Assembly: GCF_028869115.1 (NCBI RefSeq)
Contig: NZ_CP079800.1
Coordinates: forward strand, 930,001 to 994,000
Length of the DNA: 64,000 nucleotides
Source: Pseudemcibacter aquimaris
GTDB lineage: Bacteria; Pseudomonadota; Alphaproteobacteria; Sphingomonadales; Emcibacteraceae
Reading direction: 5' to 3'
This document shows, one piece after another, positions 8,247 to 16,802 of this stretch (position 1 is its first letter; every line of letters starts with the position of its first letter). A model generated the notes under the pieces. It ran no database searches. It saw nothing but the letters and a program-made list of their open reading frames with translations, and was not told the origin of the DNA. A program made the translations under genes and the position numbers.

Positions 8247-9079
8247 CATTAAATACCGCTGCATTGAAGCCGCCAGATATCATTGAGGGCTTGGATTACG
8301 AGGATATTCTGAGCCGTATGGTACAAGATTTGACTGCCCGTGATCCAGAGTTCCAAAATCTGCTTGAGAGCGATCCGGCCATGAAAATATTGGAAGTGGC
8401 AGCATGGCGCGAGCTTCTCATTCGCCAACGGGTGAATGATGCTGCCAGAGCCAACCTTCTGGCTTTTGCAGGCGGCAATGATCTGGAACATCTTGCCGCC
8501 TTTTATGGTGTTGAACGCTTGGAAGCTGAGGATGATACAGCTCTCAAAAAACGCATTCAGGAAAAGATTGTTGGCTGGTCAACCGCAGGCAGTCGCGCCC
8601 ATTATCGCTTCCATGCCTTATCATCAGATGTGCGCGTGCGTGATGCCAGAGCAGATTCACCGACAGCAGGTCTGGTGCGTGTGGCTGTTCTGTCCTCCGA
8701 AGGAAACGGCCTGCCATCCAATGAATTACTGCAGATCGTAAGTAGTAAAGTAAGAGCAGATGATACGCGTGTGCTGACGGATACGGTGGAAGTGGTTCCT
8801 TGTGATGTCGTTCAGGTCGATATCGACGCGGATATTTATCTCTATCCTGAAACGCCAGAGAGTGTGATGGATGAAATACGCCAACGCTTTATTCAAAAAT
8901 TCGATGAAAATCGTGGTCTTGGTTGGGATTTAACCCGCTCATGGATTATCGCCCATCTGTTTTTAGAAGGCGTACAGCGCGTGGAACTTGCCCAGCCAAC
9001 AGACAATGTGATCGCCCCTGAAAACGCTTGTGTAGCTGTTGGGGCTTTGAATTTAAACCTAGCAGGACGTGACAGATAA
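8243..9079 (+). CDS. Baseplate assembly protein J
   Basis: P2 gpJ-like protein that forms the outer part of the baseplate wedge with W and I. It is 278 residues long, close to the P2 protein. Typical features are the N-terminal LPPD-like segment (KPPDIIEGLDYEDIL), the REL-LIRQRVNDAARANLLAFA helix followed by the LEHLAAFYGVERL helix, and the strand region with RDARADSPTAGLVRVAVLS. Four-base overlap with the wedge gene and one-base overlap with gpI point to coupled translation and stoichiometric production. Confidence 0.94.
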   Translation: MTLNTAALKPPDIIEGLDYEDILSRMVQDLTARDPEFQNLLESDPAMKILEVAAWRELLIRQRVNDAARANLLAFAGGNDLEHLAAFYGVERLEAEDDTALKKRIQEKIVGWSTAGSRAHYRFHALSSDVRVRDARADSPTAGLVRVAVLSSEGNGLPSNELLQIVSSKVRADDTRVLTDTVEVVPCDVVQVDIDADIYLYPETPESVMDEIRQRFIQKFDENRGLGWDLTRSWIIAHLFLEGVQRVELAQPTDNVIAPENACVAVGALNLNLAGRDR

Positions 9080-10530
9080 TGACGCTATTGCCTCCCAATA
9101 TTACTGAACCGGAAAAGGATGTAGTAGATTCAATCCATTATCCTATTGACCCGGCAGTAATGCGGGGATTCAAGTTTCATCCTCCTGATAGCTTCTTGGC
9201 AGCATTGATCTGGGAATATGGCCTTGGAGAGTTGCTGCGCTGGTTACCCGATCCGCGCCGCGCTATTGCTGAGGGTGTTCAATGGCAACGTATTCGCGGA
9301 ACGCCGGAATCTCTGAAGATTGCGCTGTCATGGGCGGGACTTGAGGGCGTATATGTCGAAGAAGAAGTACCCGGCGAGCATTTTGCCGAATTTCAGGTCG
9401 GCGCTGAGGGCAATGTCCCGAATGATTTGTTTATTGATGTGGTTATTGAGCTTGCCAAGCTCTCTGCACCCATCCGCACGCGACTGACCAGAATGTATAA
9501 CGACCGCTATGATGTCAGGCGGTTTATTCTGGATCAAAGCCAGTGGGGTGACTTGCTGTCTGATTATTCAGGTAATCGGCTTTCAGACGATGGTCCGGTG
9601 CTATCTTTTGGCCGCTTTAACGCAGCATTTGCAGCAGCGCCAAAAACCGAGCTTTTGGATTACCATGATCATCATTCATGGGCGCTGGCGGTTCTGCCAG
9701 ATACCTACAGACTGGATCGGGTGCAGCTTGGTGAAAGCGAGCCACATGTCATTAATCATCGCGGTGGCTATGGCCGGATATATAGCGCTGCCAATCTGCA
9801 TGGTATATCACTGGCCCTAGACGACATCAGCGATGTTTACCGTTTTGCCAAGGCAGAAATTGTCCTCTCTGACAGTTGGGTGCTTGGTGACATCAATGCC
9901 TGCTTTGCACCTGCTGAAACAATGGAGACAGGTCAAGCATTCACATTGAATGAGAGCCTACTTTCTGAGGAACAGTGGATCATACAATCTATACCGATTG
10001 ATGAGCGTTTCCTGCGAAGCCATGAAGCGAAAACCGAAGGTGCCTTCGATGAGCCTGTGATTGGCGGGTTTTCGGATGTGTTTCGGATCAGTCGCTATGA
10101 CGAACAGATCCGCTGGCCAAAACTTTCAGACAAGCATGCCGTTGCAGATGCGCCGCAGCCTATTATTGTCAAAACCCATGTTGGTAATGGCCAATATCGC
10201 GGTGTAGATGGCTGGCACGATCATCGGCATTTAGATCGCCCGTGGCGCGATATCAGTCATATCATCTCAAGGATGACGTATCGGCAGAGCGTAACGAGTG
10301 ACCCGGAACCATATAGCGACCAGCACATTACATCGCAGGCCGTGAGTGAATATCTGGGTAAAACGCCGATAAGTAACTTGAATGCAAGCGACGTTTTACA
10401 CCACCGTGGCAGCGTCTTTGAAGATGCGGCATATCGCTACGCTGATGGATGGCATGGCTACATGCACCTAAATCAACCTTGGAACGAGACCCAACCCATC
10501 GTTCAAAGCAGGCATACGCAAACCAGTTAA
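9079..10530 (+). CDS. Tail protein I with long C-terminal extension
   Basis: The N-terminal ~190 residues match P2 gpI, the baseplate protein linking the wedge to tail fibres (LPPNITEPEKD, ALIWEYGLGELLRWLPDPRRA, IRGTPESLKIALSWAGL). P2 gpI is about 176 residues, whereas this one is 483. The extra ~290 residues are rich in His, Trp and Tyr and carry a repeated motif DGWHxxxHLxxPW at residues 377-389 and 456-468. I infer the extension carries fibre-attachment or receptor-binding function. A terminator follows directly, so transcription probably ends or drops here. Confidence 0.88.
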   Translation: MTLLPPNITEPEKDVVDSIHYPIDPAVMRGFKFHPPDSFLAALIWEYGLGELLRWLPDPRRAIAEGVQWQRIRGTPESLKIALSWAGLEGVYVEEEVPGEHFAEFQVGAEGNVPNDLFIDVVIELAKLSAPIRTRLTRMYNDRYDVRRFILDQSQWGDLLSDYSGNRLSDDGPVLSFGRFNAAFAAAPKTELLDYHDHHSWALAVLPDTYRLDRVQLGESEPHVINHRGGYGRIYSAANLHGISLALDDISDVYRFAKAEIVLSDSWVLGDINACFAPAETMETGQAFTLNESLLSEEQWIIQSIPIDERFLRSHEAKTEGAFDEPVIGGFSDVFRISRYDEQIRWPKLSDKHAVADAPQPIIVKTHVGNGQYRGVDGWHDHRHLDRPWRDISHIISRMTYRQSVTSDPEPYSDQHITSQAVSEYLGKTPISNLNASDVLHHRGSVFEDAAYRYADGWHGYMHLNQPWNETQPIVQSRHTQTS

Positions 10531-10560
10531 GCGGCTTTTTTAAATCCGCAATCAAACAAC

Positions 10561-10598
10561 AATCCCGCCCGGGCTCCATGCTCGCGGCGGGATTTTTT
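10561..10598 (+). terminator. Rho-independent terminator after gpI
   Basis: AATCCCGCC (10561-10569) pairs perfectly with GGCGGGATT (10586-10594), giving a 9-bp GC-rich stem with a 16-nt loop, followed by a T-run to 10598. It separates the baseplate block from the fibre block. Confidence 0.85.
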
Positions 10599-10626
10599 AT
10601 GCAACCCAAACATATGAGGATCATTC

Positions 10627-11316
10627 ATGGCTATCTTGACGCAATCTGGCCGCGCTGCCATGGCCGCCAGTATCAAAACACAACCCATTCATCTGGCATG
10701 GGGCAATGGAAACCCAGATTGGGAAGATGATAAATCAGCAGAGTTTTCATTTGCAGATGACCAGATTGATCTTGGCCAGACCTATATCAAAGAGCTGGTT
10801 ATCAAAAGTCAGGATGAGCAAACCACCTATACGCAAGGTGTTGATTACAATGCTGACAGCGTCACAGGTCTGATCAGCCGAATTCCTGCAGGTAACATTG
10901 GCTCCAGTGACACGCTGCTTGTTTCTTATGTGGTGGATACTCCCCCTGAAGATATCAGCGCCGGTCAGCTTATTGCAGAGATCGGCAGACGCATGGCTGA
11001 TGAAGTGGTGTTCTGTGTGCCCGATGAGCAAGGCGATCTGGTGACGCCAACAGGCCGATTTACCGCTTCTGAGCAGCCGACCAATAACCTGCATATGCGT
11101 TTTACCTTCGATTTTGAGGACAGCCCCGGCGAGATCATTCGAGAGCTGGGCATCATGGTGAATACGGCATTGGCAGAAAATCTGCCGGAAGGTCAGAAAT
11201 ATTTCCAAGGCGCAGACATTACCGATCCCGGCATCTTGCTGGTGCTGGAGCACACAGTGCCGTTGGTGCGAACGGCAGCCACCCGCGAGACCTTCTCCTT
11301 CGTGGTGACCTTCTGA
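10627..11316 (+). CDS. Tail-collar fibre-type protein
   Basis: A 229-residue protein resembling the N-terminal domain of phage tail-collar/fibre proteins. It opens with MAILTQSGRAAMAASIKTQPIHLAWGNG-type sequence, seen at the start of many fibre genes that dock on the baseplate. It ends with a strand-rich IIRELGIMV and HTVPLVRT segment. It begins the distal-fibre block after the gpI terminator and has a Shine-Dalgarno (TGAGGA at 10615-10620). There is no long fibre shaft in this polypeptide, so it is more likely a baseplate-to-fibre connector than the full receptor-binding protein. Confidence 0.7.
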   Translation: MAILTQSGRAAMAASIKTQPIHLAWGNGNPDWEDDKSAEFSFADDQIDLGQTYIKELVIKSQDEQTTYTQGVDYNADSVTGLISRIPAGNIGSSDTLLVSYVVDTPPEDISAGQLIAEIGRRMADEVVFCVPDEQGDLVTPTGRFTASEQPTNNLHMRFTFDFEDSPGEIIRELGIMVNTALAENLPEGQKYFQGADITDPGILLVLEHTVPLVRTAATRETFSFVVTF

Positions 11317-11386
11317 TGAGCCTTCTTGGGAACTGCGACCTTGTAAAAAGAGACTGGGCAAACACGAATTTTAGGAGATCTGAATT

Positions 11387-13405
11387 ATGACACTGCAAAG
11401 CTATTACAATCGCTTTGATAAAAGCAAAAAATATGACCGCACGCTCTTTTTAGCGGGGCGTGGCCTGCAATCAGCCGAGCTGAATGAAATACAGGAAAAC
11501 GCCCTGCAAAAGCTCAAAAATGTGGGGGATGCCATTTTTGGTGATGGTGACGTTGTCGAAGGCACTGCAATTGTTGCCAACCCAGATACCGGAACCGTGA
11601 CCATTGAAAGCGGCAAGATTTATCTGCGCGGCACTGTGCGTGATGTGGATGGCGATCAATTCACCATTCCCACGGACACCACTGTGCGTATTGGGGTGTA
11701 TTACAAAGAAATCACCGTGACTGAGCTGGAAGACCCGGGGCTACGTGATCCTGCTGTTGGAACGCGCAACTATCAGGAGCCCGGCGCTGCGCGTTTAAAA
11801 ATCCAACTGGAATGGGGATATGAGGCCGACGGCTATGAAACCCAAGGCACTGGTGAATTCTACCCCGTCTATAATGTTGAAAATGGCGTGCTGATTATCA
11901 GTTCCCCACCACCACAGCTTGATGCCGTTACGGCTGGACTGGCGCGATATGACCGTGAAGCAAACGGATCATATGTGGTGTCAGGCTTCAAAGTTCGCTT
12001 TTTGGAAGTGGATAATGGCGAACAGGTCTTTGTCATCACTGAAGGAAAAGCGCACGTCAATGGCTATGAAATCGAGCTTCCTCACGGTCTGCGGGTGCGT
12101 TTCGCGGAAGACCCGGATATTGATGAGATTGAATCCGAGCCACATACGTTTCAGGCGGATGAAAACGGCGTGATGCGTTTGACGCTCAATAATACGCCAA
12201 TCCATGAAGTTGATAAAATCGACATTACTGCTGAAAAAAGCGTAACGATTACCCATGGCTCTTTCACGGGTGCGACCGATCCGCTACCGGATGAAGCCGT
12301 CCTTGAGATTGTCGAAATCACGCAAGGTGGTACCACCTATGAAGCCGGAACCGATTATCGGCTGACAGCAGGTGATGTGGACTGGTCACCAAGCGGTGCA
12401 GAGCCTGCACCGGGCAGCAGCTATGATGTGACATACCGCTACCGTAAGCAGCTCCAGCCTGCCAATCTGGATGATACAGGCTTTGACGTCGAAGGCGCTG
12501 TCGAAGGCTCACTGATATTGGTGGATTACAAATGGAAAATGCCACGCTTTGATTTGGTCAGCATTGACGCATCCGGTAATGTTCGCCGGGTAAAAGGTCT
12601 GGCGCACCAGTGGCGGCCCTCTATTCCTCGCTCGCCGGAAGGCCAGCTGGATATCGCCCTGATTGAGCAAACATGGGAAAACGATACCCCCGTTAAGACC
12701 ACCAGCACCGCTGTGCATGCCATTCCGATGAGCGATATTGAGGCAATGCGTGAGTCTATTCACGATCTCTACAGCCTCGTCGCGCAAGAACGCCTGAGAA
12801 ACGATGCAAACTCTCAGGAACCATCAGCCAAGCTGGGGATTTTTGTCGATCCGTTTTTCGATGACGATATGCGCGATCAGGGCATGGAACAAACCGCAGC
12901 TATTGTTGATGGTGAGCTTACATTGCCGATTGCGGCAGATATTGCGGAAACAGGCCGTGAAAGTGATGCCTTTACCCTAAGCTATGAGCTGGAGCCTGTG
13001 CTGGAGCAATTGCTCCGCACAACAGATATGAAGGTTAATCCCTATCAGGCCTTTGAGCCTGTTCCGGCAAAAGTCACGCTTAATCTGGCGGTAGATCGCT
13101 GGACTGAGGTGAACACATCATGGTCAAGCCCGATTACCCGGCGCTTTAGCCAATTCACAAGCCCACTGACACGAACCAGTATTGTTGGGAGTGGCAATCG
13201 CTCAGTGGTGCAATCGCGCACAATAAGCAATGTGCTGTTACGTGTGCAGCGCTCTGAATCAAGTGAGCTTTTATCCTCAACGTCAGTGAATGCCGAATTC
13301 ATGCGGCAAATTACCCAGCGCTTTGACATTGAAGGGTTTGATCCCGGAGAAGAGCTGGAAACGCTGCTGTTTGACGGCATCGAAATCGAACCCTTAGAAG
13401 CATAG
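11387..13405 (+). CDS. DUF4815-type phage structural protein
   Basis: A 672-residue protein whose start (YYNRFDKSKKYDRTLFLAG, then GLQSAELNEIQE) is characteristic of the DUF4815 family found in contractile-tail phages. The pattern resembles baseplate or fibre proteins that begin by binding the wedge. The rest is beta-rich, with hairpins such as TGTVTIESGKIYLRGTVRD. The function is not established for the family; a structural role in the baseplate/fibre apparatus is inferred from position. It is preceded by TAGGAG at 11371-11376 and is followed after 10 bp by another large structural gene, with which it may form a complex. Confidence 0.75.
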   Translation: MTLQSYYNRFDKSKKYDRTLFLAGRGLQSAELNEIQENALQKLKNVGDAIFGDGDVVEGTAIVANPDTGTVTIESGKIYLRGTVRDVDGDQFTIPTDTTVRIGVYYKEITVTELEDPGLRDPAVGTRNYQEPGAARLKIQLEWGYEADGYETQGTGEFYPVYNVENGVLIISSPPPQLDAVTAGLARYDREANGSYVVSGFKVRFLEVDNGEQVFVITEGKAHVNGYEIELPHGLRVRFAEDPDIDEIESEPHTFQADENGVMRLTLNNTPIHEVDKIDITAEKSVTITHGSFTGATDPLPDEAVLEIVEITQGGTTYEAGTDYRLTAGDVDWSPSGAEPAPGSSYDVTYRYRKQLQPANLDDTGFDVEGAVEGSLILVDYKWKMPRFDLVSIDASGNVRRVKGLAHQWRPSIPRSPEGQLDIALIEQTWENDTPVKTTSTAVHAIPMSDIEAMRESIHDLYSLVAQERLRNDANSQEPSAKLGIFVDPFFDDDMRDQGMEQTAAIVDGELTLPIAADIAETGRESDAFTLSYELEPVLEQLLRTTDMKVNPYQAFEPVPAKVTLNLAVDRWTEVNTSWSSPITRRFSQFTSPLTRTSIVGSGNRSVVQSRTISNVLLRVQRSESSELLSSTSVNAEFMRQITQRFDIEGFDPGEELETLLFDGIEIEPLEA

Positions 13406-13415
13406 GAGAACGCAT

Positions 13416-14651
13416 ATGGCACAATTAGTTGCAGATAGTGACGGTAAAATCAGTGGACGATTTACCGTCCCACCCAATATCCCCGTGGGCACCAAGCTCA
13501 TGCAGTTTGTTGGGAGTGAGGGTAATTACGGCGAAGCCTCCTATACCGCGCGTGGTATTATCACGACTGAGGAGCGCCGCCGGGTTACAACCCTGACAGA
13601 TATTCGCCAACAACAAACGACCGTGGTTGTCCGGCGATTTCGTTCCGATCCGCTTGCCCAGACCTTTACCCTCAATCAAGGCCGTCATATCGGCGGTGTC
13701 GATTTATGGTTTACGGAGAAAGGCACGCGCCGTGTCATTGCTCAGATCAGGGAAACCACAACAGGCATCCCCAATCAAACCATTCTCGCCGAAGCTCATG
13801 TTCAGGCAGAAGACATCAATCTGAGCGGTGGCCATACACGCATTGAATGGGCTCCGGTCTGGCTGGATGCAGGTACAGAATACGCCATTGTAATTCTGAC
13901 CGATGATGCTGAACCTGCGGTTCGCGTGGCTGAACTTGGCAAATATGATGCGGTTCATGAGCGATGGGTCACCAGCCAGCCTTATCAGGTTGGTGTGCTG
14001 CTCTCTTCATCAAATGCCAGCACATGGACACCGCATCAGGATCGGGATTTAACCTTCCGCTTGCTTGGTGCCCGTTTTACAGCAACCACACGCACCATTG
14101 ATCTGGGCAATATCACGGTCTCTGACGTGTCTGATGTCATTGCACTGGCCAATATTGAACGCCCCGCAACCGACACAGATGTGGAAATCGTCTTAACCGA
14201 TGAGCAAGGCAAGGAAATCCGTATCGCTGATGATAGACCGCTTGCCTTGCGTGATCGCTTGAATGGCGATGTGAACGTGAAAGCGGTACTGCGTGGTTCC
14301 GACTTGCGAAGCCCTGTCATGTTTCCCGGATTGCAGGCAATTTTGGGCAATATGTCTGAAAGCGCCAATTACATCACGCGGGCCTTACCTGCTGGCGTAA
14401 ATAGCAAGGTGACGGTGACCTATGAGTCTTTGTTGCCGGGGCTCGCGAATGTGGCCGTTGATGTGCAGGACAGTAATGGTGACTGGCAGAATATCCCACT
14501 GTCTTCAGGCAGCCCGGTTGGGGACGATTGGGAAGAACGCACGCATATTTTAGAAAATTTCACTGCCGATGAAACCCGCGTGCGGATCACGATTACCGGA
14601 AACCCGCTCTACCGTCCGCGTCTGCGGGCGCTACGGGTCATTATCACTTAA
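13416..14651 (+). CDS. Phage tail/fibre structural protein of unknown role
   Basis: A 411-residue beta-rich protein I cannot assign to a named family. After a glycine-rich N-terminal strand (GKISGRFTVPPNIPVGTKLM) there is an arginine-rich stretch and the segment SDPLAQTFTLNQGRHIGGVDLWF. The sequence around 95-175, with LDAGTEYAIVILTDD, resembles a carbohydrate-binding-like jelly roll, as seen in phage tip proteins. It starts 10 bp after the DUF4815 gene and looks like a continuation of the same structure. In related phages the two regions may be one protein, which is an inference only. Confidence 0.6.
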   Translation: MAQLVADSDGKISGRFTVPPNIPVGTKLMQFVGSEGNYGEASYTARGIITTEERRRVTTLTDIRQQQTTVVVRRFRSDPLAQTFTLNQGRHIGGVDLWFTEKGTRRVIAQIRETTTGIPNQTILAEAHVQAEDINLSGGHTRIEWAPVWLDAGTEYAIVILTDDAEPAVRVAELGKYDAVHERWVTSQPYQVGVLLSSSNASTWTPHQDRDLTFRLLGARFTATTRTIDLGNITVSDVSDVIALANIERPATDTDVEIVLTDEQGKEIRIADDRPLALRDRLNGDVNVKAVLRGSDLRSPVMFPGLQAILGNMSESANYITRALPAGVNSKVTVTYESLLPGLANVAVDVQDSNGDWQNIPLSSGSPVGDDWEERTHILENFTADETRVRITITGNPLYRPRLRALRVIIT

Positions 14652-14673
14652 CCACAAATGCAAGGAGGCCATC

Positions 14674-14847
14674 ATGCCCAATGATCAATCACCACGCGGC
14701 TATGAATTGCCGCACCCGGACAATGTGGCGTCAAGCGATGTTGTGCGTATCCGCAATGCTCTCGTCTCCATTGATGACGACATTGAGGAAGTCTGGGACT
14801 TTGAGGCCCGGCAGAAACTTGAAACCACAATTGAACTATGGAGCTAA
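14674..14847 (+). CDS. Small phage protein, 57 aa
   Basis: An acidic 57-residue protein starting at ATG 14674 with a very strong Shine-Dalgarno (AAGGAGG at 14662-14668). The open frame extends further upstream but overlaps the preceding gene and has no ribosome site there. It contains a likely helix VVRIRNALVSIDDDIEEVWDF. The gap to the next coding region is only 3 bp, so the two are probably co-translated. I do not recognise a family; small proteins here often help oligomerise or fold the fibre encoded next. Confidence 0.65.
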   Translation: MPNDQSPRGYELPHPDNVASSDVVRIRNALVSIDDDIEEVWDFEARQKLETTIELWS

Positions 14848-14850
14848 ATC

Positions 14851-16107
14851 ATGACCACACCCACATTGCTTAAATCGGCTGTTGAAGCCTTAAATGCCAG
14901 ACTGGAAGAGCTGACACCAGAAGCCTCCCCAGAGCAGCTGGCCTATTTATCAAAATCTGTGCAAAATATGGCCGGGCAAGGCACGATCCTTGATATCGTT
15001 GCTCTGACGGATGACAAATTGCAGGAGCTAGTGGATGCGGCTACCGCGCATCTGGCAGACATTGAAACTGCAGAGACCAGTGCTCTGAGCGCTATTGATA
15101 CCGCGCAAACGGATGCCTTGGATGAAATTGCAACGACCAAGGTCAATGCACTGGCTGATATGCTCAGTGACAAGGATGATCATATCGCCGCGCTGGATTC
15201 GGCCAAAACATCCCATCTGACAGCCATTCAAACCGAAGGCGCAGCACAGCTGGCACCGCTGAGCGCACTCGCCAGTGATTTTGAGCTGGTGAATGATGTG
15301 CCTGATGGCTCCAGCATTATGGGTGAGATTGGCAATGTACAAACTGATCTGGAAAGCCAGCTACAGGCAACCATGGCGCTTGATCCAAACTCTATTCCAT
15401 TCCTGTTTGGTATTTTAAGCCGCTATCAGGCATATAAATACGGCCCCGGTGAATGGACATCTGAACTTGGACAATGGTACACCAATAATGAAGATTGGCC
15501 CTTCCGTTTGATCACAGGTGCACATGGCGAAAGTACGTCTTATTCAGGATTTATGAGGCCTCCGGCACTTCAATTCTTGGAAGGAAGTAATGGCCGCTTC
15601 AATTATAAGCGTCAATTCCACAGCTATGCCAATACATCCAATATTTATAACTATCCTGCAGCGTTGGTCGGCATTTTCTTTGTCAAAAACACCACGGGCT
15701 CAAATATCAGCCGAACGTTCTATTTCGGTGGCTCGTCCTATTGGGGCTCTGGTTATGAAGGCGCGTCTTTGAATGTGGGCGTTCCCAATGAGGTGGATGC
15801 CAATAAGGAAAATATCACGGGTGTATCGTGGAATACGGTTTATTCTTACTCAAGCAGTACGCATGATTTTGGCGGTCAATCAGCCACGGTTGAAATCCCG
15901 GCGGGCAAAACGGTTGCGATTATGCTCTATACATCGGCCTATTATTTCGCCAGTCCATCCAGCCAATATGCCTCTTTTATGGGGTGGTATGTCTACAATT
16001 TCCGAAGCAACTTCATGACCACAGGGCTTGAGATTGATTTTGAGCGCACCTTGAAAGCATGGCAGCAAGGCGTTGGCACATCCAATACCCACCAAATCTG
16101 GCTCTAA
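14851..16107 (+). CDS. Probable tail fibre / receptor-binding protein
   Basis: A 418-residue protein with a long helical N-terminal half (about 1-175). It includes an Ala/Thr/Asp-rich regular stretch (DIETAETSALSAIDTAQTD and repeats of the same character) expected to form a trimeric coiled-coil shaft. The C-terminal half (about 190-418) is aromatic and glycine rich (YSGFMRPPALQFLEG, YFGGSSYWGSGYEG) and probably forms the receptor-binding tip. No named family is recognised. Location between the structural fibre genes and a possible assembly protein supports the call. Confidence 0.65.
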   Translation: MTTPTLLKSAVEALNARLEELTPEASPEQLAYLSKSVQNMAGQGTILDIVALTDDKLQELVDAATAHLADIETAETSALSAIDTAQTDALDEIATTKVNALADMLSDKDDHIAALDSAKTSHLTAIQTEGAAQLAPLSALASDFELVNDVPDGSSIMGEIGNVQTDLESQLQATMALDPNSIPFLFGILSRYQAYKYGPGEWTSELGQWYTNNEDWPFRLITGAHGESTSYSGFMRPPALQFLEGSNGRFNYKRQFHSYANTSNIYNYPAALVGIFFVKNTTGSNISRTFYFGGSSYWGSGYEGASLNVGVPNEVDANKENITGVSWNTVYSYSSSTHDFGGQSATVEIPAGKTVAIMLYTSAYYFASPSSQYASFMGWYVYNFRSNFMTTGLEIDFERTLKAWQQGVGTSNTHQIWL

Positions 16108-16130
16108 CCGCAACATAAGGAGATAACTCT

Positions 16131-16709
16131 ATGCCAACCTATTTGAAATTTGATGATCAAGGCGTACAGACCGAGACGGTCTTTCGCAAAACCCAACCAT
16201 CCGGTGATTGGCACAAAGCGCCTGATGATTTTGATAAAGTCAAGCGCTATCGCAAAGAGGCAGACGATACCATTCGTCTGGAAACCGAAGAAGAAAACGA
16301 AAGCAATTTCTTGGCACTGGCTCGTATCAAGGCAGCAGATGAAGTCCGCATTGAACTGGAGCAATGCCGCCAGAAATTCTCAGGCTATTCCGCTGGAAAA
16401 AACAAAGCCTATGAAACGCAAGCCAGATCGGCACTGCGTGTCTTGGAAGCGGATGCGTCGGGTCAGGAGATTGATCCACTGGATGAGCAAATTCTTGGGG
16501 AGCTCGCCAAAGTGCGTGAAATCACCGTTGTCGAAATGGCGAGTTTGATCAAAACAAAGATGGATGAGCGTGATGTCGCATTAGCGCTCATTGAAGCCTA
16601 TGAGGATAAAGCGGCCAGAGTGATTGAGGCTGCCACATCTCGTGATGATTTACGCACCAGTCTGGAAGCCATGCAAGCGGAGCTGCGAAGCGCCATTACA
16701 GCACTGTAA
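16131..16709 (+). CDS. Hypothetical phage protein, possible fibre assembly factor
   Basis: A 192-residue, charged, largely helical protein. The N-terminus (PTYLKFDDQGVQTETVF) is a short beta motif, and the remainder is predicted coiled coil with many Glu, Lys and Arg residues. It directly follows the putative fibre and precedes a terminator, the usual place for a tail-fibre chaperone, but I see no diagnostic sequence for a known chaperone family. The function is therefore left open. Confidence 0.55.
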   Translation: MPTYLKFDDQGVQTETVFRKTQPSGDWHKAPDDFDKVKRYRKEADDTIRLETEEENESNFLALARIKAADEVRIELEQCRQKFSGYSAGKNKAYETQARSALRVLEADASGQEIDPLDEQILGELAKVREITVVEMASLIKTKMDERDVALALIEAYEDKAARVIEAATSRDDLRTSLEAMQAELRSAITAL

Positions 16710-16734
16710 CGCTATAGACCATAGGCCAGAACCG

Positions 16735-16767
16735 ATCTCGCTGGGAATGCCCATGCGGGATTTTTTT
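16735..16767 (+). terminator. Rho-independent terminator before the sheath gene
   Basis: ATCTCGC (16735-16741) pairs with GCGGGAT (16755-16761) with one T-G wobble; the loop contains a further GGG/CCC pairing, and seven T residues follow. It closes the fibre block, so the sheath gene probably has its own promoter or relies on read-through. Confidence 0.75.
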
Positions 16768-16802
16768 GTGCCTGAATTTCACCAAACAATAAGGAAAACA
16801 CT

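Noticed and set aside
11387-14651. Treating the genes at 11387 and 13416 as one frameshifted gene
   Set aside because: The first gene ends normally and a new ATG with GGAG upstream follows after 10 bp; nothing shows that one frame was broken, so they are annotated as two genes.
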